A stretch of 64,000 nt of DNA. It comes from Artocarpus heterophyllus (taxonomy: Eukaryota; Streptophyta; Magnoliopsida; Rosales; Moraceae). The notes under the pieces are model-generated. The model searched no databases. It saw only the letters and a program-made list of their open reading frames with translations, and had not been told where the DNA came from. This document shows positions 59,001 to 64,000 of this stretch, in pieces. The stretch covers positions 22,289,276-22,353,275 of the forward strand of contig CM046351.1 of assembly GCA_025403435.1 (NCBI GenBank), given 5' to 3'. A program made the position numbers and the translations under genes. Positions within the stretch are counted from its first letter, which is position 1; each line of letters begins with the position of its first letter.

Positions 59001-59743
59001 TAATGCATTCAGATTTATTTGAATTCACCTAGAGACATAGTGAGTTAATAAACTGAGTAGATTTGTCATATCTAAAGATATGATAGTAAATAATTTAGGA
59101 ATTTTCGTCATCACATGTGTATTGTTAATTGGGTTGCACAATTTTATAAAATTCATATATAAAGATTATGGTGAAATCAAATGCCTTAACGCCTTGCCTT
59201 ACTGGAGTATCTCTTGAAATTAATTACAATTTTTCTTTTTAATTTAGTACTTAAGTTCAGTATCTTATTCAATGTCAACTTCATTTGACCGGCTAGATAA
59301 ACTTTAGAGTTAATCCAACTTTAATACTTAGTTAAATTATTATACAGCAGTCCTTGTGAGACGATATTCTTACTCACTATTGTATTACTTGATTGATAAT
59401 ATGCACTTGCGTTAGTGAATTTTACCGAACACTATGGTGTTGTAACAATTGGGTTCCAAAGCTGTTAAGCCGCTGTCCGCGAGAGTCGGGAAGCAGAAAT
59501 TCGTGATCTAATTCTAAAGTGTTTGGCTATCCAGATTGCATACAAGGAGTCATTTGATGAAAATGCTAAGTTGGTATTATTGTTCACGCACTTTTGTTTG
59601 TTCTGATGCAAGAGAAACTCAAACACTGGTCTGACTTATTTGCAAATGCATTCCAAAATCAGAATTTTGAAGAAGCTGTCAAAGCTCTACGGAGAATGGC
59701 CTACTATGAGCATGCAATTGAAGAAATAGTGAAAAGGCTCTAA
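56092..59743 (+). pseudogene. HSCB: HscB-type J-domain co-chaperone gene, broken
   Basis: Six exons are recognisable: 56092-56438, 56854-56950, 57039-57125, 57521-57583, 57671-57757 and about 59613-59743. HscB is the mitochondrial J-protein that hands the ISCU scaffold to Hsp70 during Fe-S cluster assembly. Visible are an Arg/Ser-rich N-terminus, the zinc ribbon CWNC...CPSC in exon 1, the J-domain HPD (KKLHPDLVHS) in exon 2, EYAAEQSVRVINAYHTL and the C-terminal three-helix domain (EKLKHWSDLFANAF, RRMAYYEHAIEEIVKRL). Lesions: TAG at 56395-56397 where the family has Gln (CAG to TAG); TAG at 57584-57586 with loss of the exon 4 donor (TAG|AACGG instead of GAG|GT); and an LTR in the last intron (58212-59447). 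The upstream ATG and other splice sites remain. Confidence 0.85.
58212..59447 (+). mobile_element. Solo LTR (probably Ty3/gypsy) in the HscB intron
   Basis: It runs TGTAGGTTGAAG... to ...GGTGTTGTAACA, with near-matching flanks ATTGA (58207-58211) and ATTGG (59448-59452). The interior has a GC-rich left part (GCGCCGCGGCGCTACGATGG at 58399), TATAAATAG near 58531, and a right end GCAGTCCTTGTGAGACGATA...ATGCACTTGCG, a layout common in long LTRs of Tat/Ogre-like gypsy elements. No coding region. The sequence after the right end (CCGCTGTCCGCGAGAGTCGGG) is unusually GC-rich for an intron, so the boundary may lie nearer 59510. Confidence 0.55.
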
Positions 59744-61840
59744 TAAGGTACTTTTGATGTGATTGGCTACTTCTTTTTCTTTCTTTTTTTTTTAAATTAT
59801 CAGATTGTTAGGTGTCATCCCATAAGAAGAAAGCATTATATCATTTTCCTTCCTATGAATTGTGTTTCTTCGAGTAATCTTTATAATGTGTGTGTGTGTG
59901 TTTTTTTGTTTTTTTTTTTTTTTTTGGGGTTTCATTCTTGGGGAAAAATTGTGTCAGTTGTCTTTCTTTTCCAACTTAGGAGTCTCATGACTTTTTGCTT
60001 ACTTATTTGCTGTGACATAATTCATAAACAGTGCAATACAATTACTTAAGGAATAGATAGACTATTGAGTAGTGGCTTGGCTTCTTCTGTAGCTTGATAT
60101 TGGTGCTTAGAAGTCTGCTTTTTGATTTGTACCTTCTTAACTAAATAAATGAATATACAAAGTTACAGATTTCTAACCAAACAATCACCAAACCATCTTC
60201 AGGCTCTTACTGGCGTATTGCTTATTTTTGCCATAAGTCAGCATTGTTCTCATATCCCAAAGTTTCGACCACTAGATTCACCAGCAATGACTTTTTAGGT
60301 GTGTATTTTTTCTCTCTTTAGGAGCTATTATTTTGGTTTTTCAAGGTTTGCTTCAAGCTACGCAGTTTTTAGTCTCAGATTATCAAAACTCCTGATAGGT
60401 TGTTTGGGAATGTAGGTCAAACCATAAAGTTGTGGTTTAAACCAACTTTATTACGATGTTTTCTCTCATATAATTTGAATTTGAAACTCTGGGTTTAAAC
60501 TATGTTCCCAGTCGGTCTGTGTTTATTGGTTGGTAGTAAACTGCTTGTTGGCAGACACCTTATTTGGTGAACGGTGAACAATTCATGTTTTATTCAACGT
60601 AACGATAAAAGCTGCTGCTATATTCTTTTTATGCCTCGTGTGACAACATAAAACTTTTTTCCTCTCTGTGAGAAGTCTAATTTTACTTATTTTCATGTCG
60701 ATCTTTTTCCTTATCAGGTGAACTTTGATTCAAGACCCGTTGAAAGGTTCTGAACATGCTATAATGTTTACAGTTCTAACAAACGGTTTTGACAACTGTA
60801 CCAAATACGACAATAATCATGTTTAGTACCATAGGCTATTTACTCATGGTGGAGAGCTATTTTTATCGTCTCCTTAAAAGTTGTATTCATTATTCACAGC
60901 ATTTTACGTGTAGCATTGCTCATGGATACATCTTCATGGCAAAACAAACAACCTATACGGTTGATGTTAGTTATTGGATTTCATTGTCTAAATAACTAAT
61001 TAAAAAAAAGTTCTTAGTAGGTTGGATGGCATTAGGTGGGCTAAACAAATTTGGTCTAAGATATTGCTCTTGAAGAGTTTTGCAGATAATTATTTGGTCT
61101 AAAATAATTTGTTTTATCCAGCTTGACAAGCAAATTAAGCTATCAAAACGTGGAGGACAAATTTTGCCTACGTGATTCTAGTATTGAATATATAAACATA
61201 GTAAATAGGCGAAGAGATGAAACATACAGCATGGACAAATGGAACAAGAAAAGAAAATAAAAGGGTTTTGAAAATCTTTTTTTTTTTTTTTTGCGTTTTA
61301 AATTAAAAAATGTTTAGATCTTTTTTTAATGTGTTTATATAGGTATGGATATATATTTGTGTGAAGACATGGACATGGTGGACGTTGTTCTAAAAAGGCG
61401 TTTATATAAATCTCTTCTTTTATTACTTATTATTATTTTTTTAACAGATGTGACACAAATTTAAAATATAACATAAGCCATGGTATGGAAAATTTTTTTT
61501 TGAGTGTAGTATGAATGAACATGGTTTTTAAAAGTACAACATAACATATAATTTTCTCCTCTTGTATAAAAGTGTTTCCATTTAAGGAGGGAAATCATCA
61601 ATTAGACGAAAAAATATATGTTTTTTTGTTGAATTGGTTTTGTTTGACATTCTTAGAAGACTAGTGTAAGAGGCACATGCAAGGCACGTGCGTGTGGCAT
61701 ATATGGTATGTTGTTAATTAGTAGAAACCACAACAGGTTGTAGATATTCCTCATTCAGTGCCAAACGCATCATCAGATTTTATTGATTTTTCATCAAATG
61801 GCCATGGAAGATATTCACAACTGTAATAGACAATTCTAAG
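59744..61840. other. Intergenic DNA with MITEs and simple repeats
   Basis: A (TG)n run followed by a T run lies at 59888-59925. A MITE lies at 60393-60515 (GTTTGGGAATGTAGGTC to ACTATGTTCCCA). A fragment with ACATGCTATAATGTTTACAG lies near 60754. No gene was recognised to 61840. Confidence 0.4.
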
Positions 61841-61847
61841 AATGACA

Positions 61848-62001
61848 AGGAAAAAAACAAACAACAAAAAATATACAATACAAAGATTACTTGCTTTGAA
61901 GTCAAAGGACTATTACATCTACGGGGAAAAAAACAAACAACAAAAAATATACAATACAAAGATTACTTGCTTTGAAGTCAAAGGACTATTACATCTACTG
62001 G
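61848..62001. repeat. 77-bp perfect tandem duplication
   Basis: The unit starting GGAAAAAAACAAACAAC and ending GACTATTACATCTAC is present twice with period 77 and no difference seen, which suggests a recent event. Confidence 0.85.
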
Positions 62002-62175
62002 TTTCCATAATGTCGTTTTCCGTATTCTAATCCTCCCAGTTTGCTGTTTTGTACGGGCAGCAACCCATTTCCCTTTAAGCTCACTACAGTGTGGGAAAAT
62101 GGTAATTAAGGATCCCAAGTCATCTTTATCAAAATCCTCGGGGAACTTCCTCTTCAAGCTAGGTAAGCTTTTCAA
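61978..62175 (-). other. Unrecognised minus-strand open frame, possible exon
   Basis: The frame reads SLPSLKRKFPEDFDKDDLGS, then HCSELKGKWVAARTK and GRIRIRKTTLWKPVDVIVL. The composition looks like a genuine protein rather than AT-rich noise. A possible 3' splice site (GTTGTAG) lies just upstream. No ATG opens it, so it would be a terminal exon. I do not recognise the family. Confidence 0.25.
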
Positions 62176-62303
62176 TCCTACAACAAAGCCTCAAATTCTC
62201 AAACATCATCGGTTATTTTATTTTTATTTTTTTAAAGTTAGAAATAGAACTAAAGAAACAGTTAGGATTTTCATTAGATCTGGAGATACTACAAGATGAA
62301 AGA

Positions 62304-62579
62304 TGCCTTGGACATTTAGAATGTTTGGAAGAGTAGTCTAAGTCATCGGTTTATGTTTAAGAACTACAGTAGCTTTATACTGTAGCATATGAGAGCTTTA
62401 CACTGTTTACAGCTCAAATTAATGATTTAAACTATTCTTTCTGCCTTGGACATTTAGAATGTTTGGAAGAGTAGTCTAAGTCATCGGTTTATGTTTGAGA
62501 ACTACAGTAGCTTTATACTGTAGCATATGAGAGCTTTACACTGTTTACAGTTCAAATTAATGATTTAAACTATTCTTTC
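62304..62579. repeat. 138-bp tandem duplication containing a MITE
   Basis: Two copies (62304-62441, 62442-62579) of a unit starting TGCCTTGGACATTTAGAATG differ at two positions (TTTAAG/TTTGAG and AGCTC/AGTTC). Each includes the MITE signature GTAGCATATGAGAGCTTTAC. The second copy carries the MITE's right end (CAAACACCC). Confidence 0.85.
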
Positions 62580-62955
62580 AAACACCCTTCTAAGAATCTC
62601 GAATGCAAACCAAGGGGTGAGGGTGAGAGTTCCAACTACAAGAACTTATCTTAATAACCTAAATTACAGCCTCACAAGAGTGTTTTTTTTTTTTGAAATA
62701 GCTATTTGCTTATTTGGAGTTTTTCCATGTCTTCCACAAACATCTAAATGTGGGACCACACTTGTGACATTATCGAATAAACTCGTAGTGGAAGCGTCAG
62801 TATAATGTGATGCTGTGTTCCAAGATTGCAAGAGCAGAATCTTTGAGTTTAATTAATCAAACACAGAAGAAAAGGAACTTAAGTAAATCATTTCTTTACT
62901 TCCAATATTTAAGCATCTTTAAGAAGCATGCGATCTTGCAACAAGTGGGTATAAA
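62580..62955. other. Spacer downstream of the PPR pseudogene
   Basis: No gene recognised; probably 3' flank of the minus-strand PPR gene. Confidence 0.3.
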
Positions 62956-63145
62956 TTTATACCTGGCTACCATTCATATAGCCCATTAGACAGTCGGTAG
63001 ACAGCGAACGGCCATCCCTGACTCTGACTTGGAAATCAAGTCCATATATTTTTCCTGTTCCAAAGATGCATCCCCGAATGGATAAATCTCCTTGGGCTGA
63101 AACTTTGCAGCTTCTCTGGATCTGCTTTACTTTTTTCCACATTTT

Positions 63146-64000
63146 CTATCTCTCCTTTTTCTCCAAATGAGATATTACCCAATGGAATACTTCATCTCCG
63201 ATCACTATCTCAGAAGTTAGCATTTCGTTTAAAACCTTGATGATTTCATTTGTGTTTGAAATACTACAAAGCTCCTTGACAAATACTGAATATGCTTTCC
63301 AAGTGGGCTGAATACCCTTGTCCTCCATGCTTCGGAAACACAGTTCGCATGGACATGACCTGCAACCATTGCTGTGATTGCCACACTATCCGGCTCAACA
63401 CCTCTTTCCAGCATCTCAGTGTATAGCTCGCATCCCTTTTCATACCGATTCAGCATGAAGAGGTGTTGCATCAACTCTGTGTAAGTAGAAGTTGCAGGAC
63501 AATGCCCGGATTCTTTCATGCTTTGAAACATCTCAAGCGCTTTGGAAGTATCATTTCTTCTCAAGTACCCATTGGTAATGATTCCATAAACATTTCAATC
63601 AACAAACTGTTCTCTCTTCATAATTTCGAAGATCTCCAAAGCATCTCCTATCCTATCCGCTCTACACAATCCTTTAGCCAAGGTCTCAAAGTGTTCATAT
63701 CCAAAGGTTACATCTTTATCTTTGAGGTCTCTAATAAATTCCAAAGCATCTCTAATTTTCCCAGAAACGCAAAAACTCTTGAGCACACAACCATAAACAA
63801 TGCGATTTGGAATCTCGGAAACTTTCACCATATCATCCGCAACCAAGTGAACATCAGCACTATCTCCTAATCTCGCTATGCAACTCAGTAACATCTTATA
63901 CAAATTCAAGTCAAGTCCTATACCCTTTTGAGCCATTTCATTGTAAAATTCCACTGCAATATCTGCTTTCCCCACGGCACAAAGCCAGCGTATCATCATT
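63146..64000 (-). pseudogene. P-class PPR gene, broken, running off the right edge
   Basis: The minus-strand frame enters from beyond 64000 and shows canonical 35-residue P-type repeats, for example VYGCVLKSFCVSGKIRDALE, HFETLAKGLCRADRIGDALE and TYTELMQHLFMLNRYEKGCE. Such proteins bind organellar RNA. A TGA at 63595-63597 interrupts REQFVD and NVYGI, probably replacing a Gly codon (GGA). Near 63330 the frame shifts between SEAW and MEDKGIQPTWKAYSV; the expected end of one repeat is missing, consistent with a deletion between two GCATGGA copies. A further one-base loss near 63150 seems to create the TAG at 63146-63148. The N-terminal part lies outside the window. The specific orthologue is not recognised. 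Confidence 0.82.

Noticed and set aside
1..64000. tRNA or rRNA genes
   Set aside because: I looked for tRNA-like box A/B sequences and rRNA text and saw only the tRNA-complementary primer sites of retroelements.
1..64000. A novel multi-gene system (biosynthetic or defence cluster)
   Set aside because: The recognisable genes are unrelated housekeeping genes in mixed orientation separated by transposons; nothing suggests functional clustering.

Overview
The window is nuclear DNA from a flowering plant, most likely a eudicot. The evidence is split genes with GT-AG introns, AT-rich intergenic DNA, a Ty3/gypsy chromovirus with a plant initiator-tRNA-Met primer site, PIF/Harbinger and hAT elements, and pentatricopeptide-repeat (PPR) genes. 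A cucurbit fits the general look of the proteins and repeats, but I cannot prove that from the sequence.

Layout. 1-3516: an inverted, 5'-LTR-containing piece of a Tekay/Del-type retroelement, preceded by unassigned DNA. 3517-7400: degenerate repeats, an orphan GC-rich exon-like patch, an RNase H-like relic and the upstream region of the next gene. 7409-8250 (+): dihydroneopterin aldolase (folate synthesis), intact, two coding exons. 9800-11757 (-): organellar ribosomal protein L22, intact, six exons, convergent with the aldolase gene. 12364-21862: a nested stack, namely an AT-rich TIR repeat hit by a ~120 bp MITE, which was hit by a complete and very young 8.8 kb Tekay retrotransposon (12839-21673, TSD AGTAT). 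22994-26538: a hAT-like shell (8-bp TSD) holding a Mutator-like element, a poly(A)-ended insert and a second hAT element. 27069-29609 (+): PLS-class PPR gene with an E-type tail. 31420-34230 (-): DAR-type circularly permuted GTPase with one apparent GC-AG intron and no recognisable 5' end. 35540-37560: decayed copia remnant (-). 37600-43400: MITE-rich, gene-free DNA. 44717-48183 (+): START-domain protein gene with a one-base frameshift in exon 6. 50893-53670: decayed PIF/Harbinger element with transposase and Myb-like halves. 56092-59743 (+): HscB-type mitochondrial co-chaperone gene, broken by two stops, a lost donor site and a solo LTR in an intron. 63146-64000 (-): PPR gene running off the right edge, broken by a stop and two frameshifts.

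The host genes are unrelated housekeeping genes serving organelles: folate synthesis, organellar translation, RNA processing, ribosome assembly and Fe-S cluster assembly. They are separated by transposon debris. I found no operon-like or defence-like system and nothing I would call a previously undescribed system. The most notable results are the layered insertions with readable target-site duplications, the near-identical LTR pair, and the fact that three of the seven recognisable host genes carry disabling lesions while a fourth lacks an identifiable 5' end. Those lesions could be real decay or, for the single-base indels, consensus errors. All splice models were built by eye from reading-frame continuity and family knowledge.
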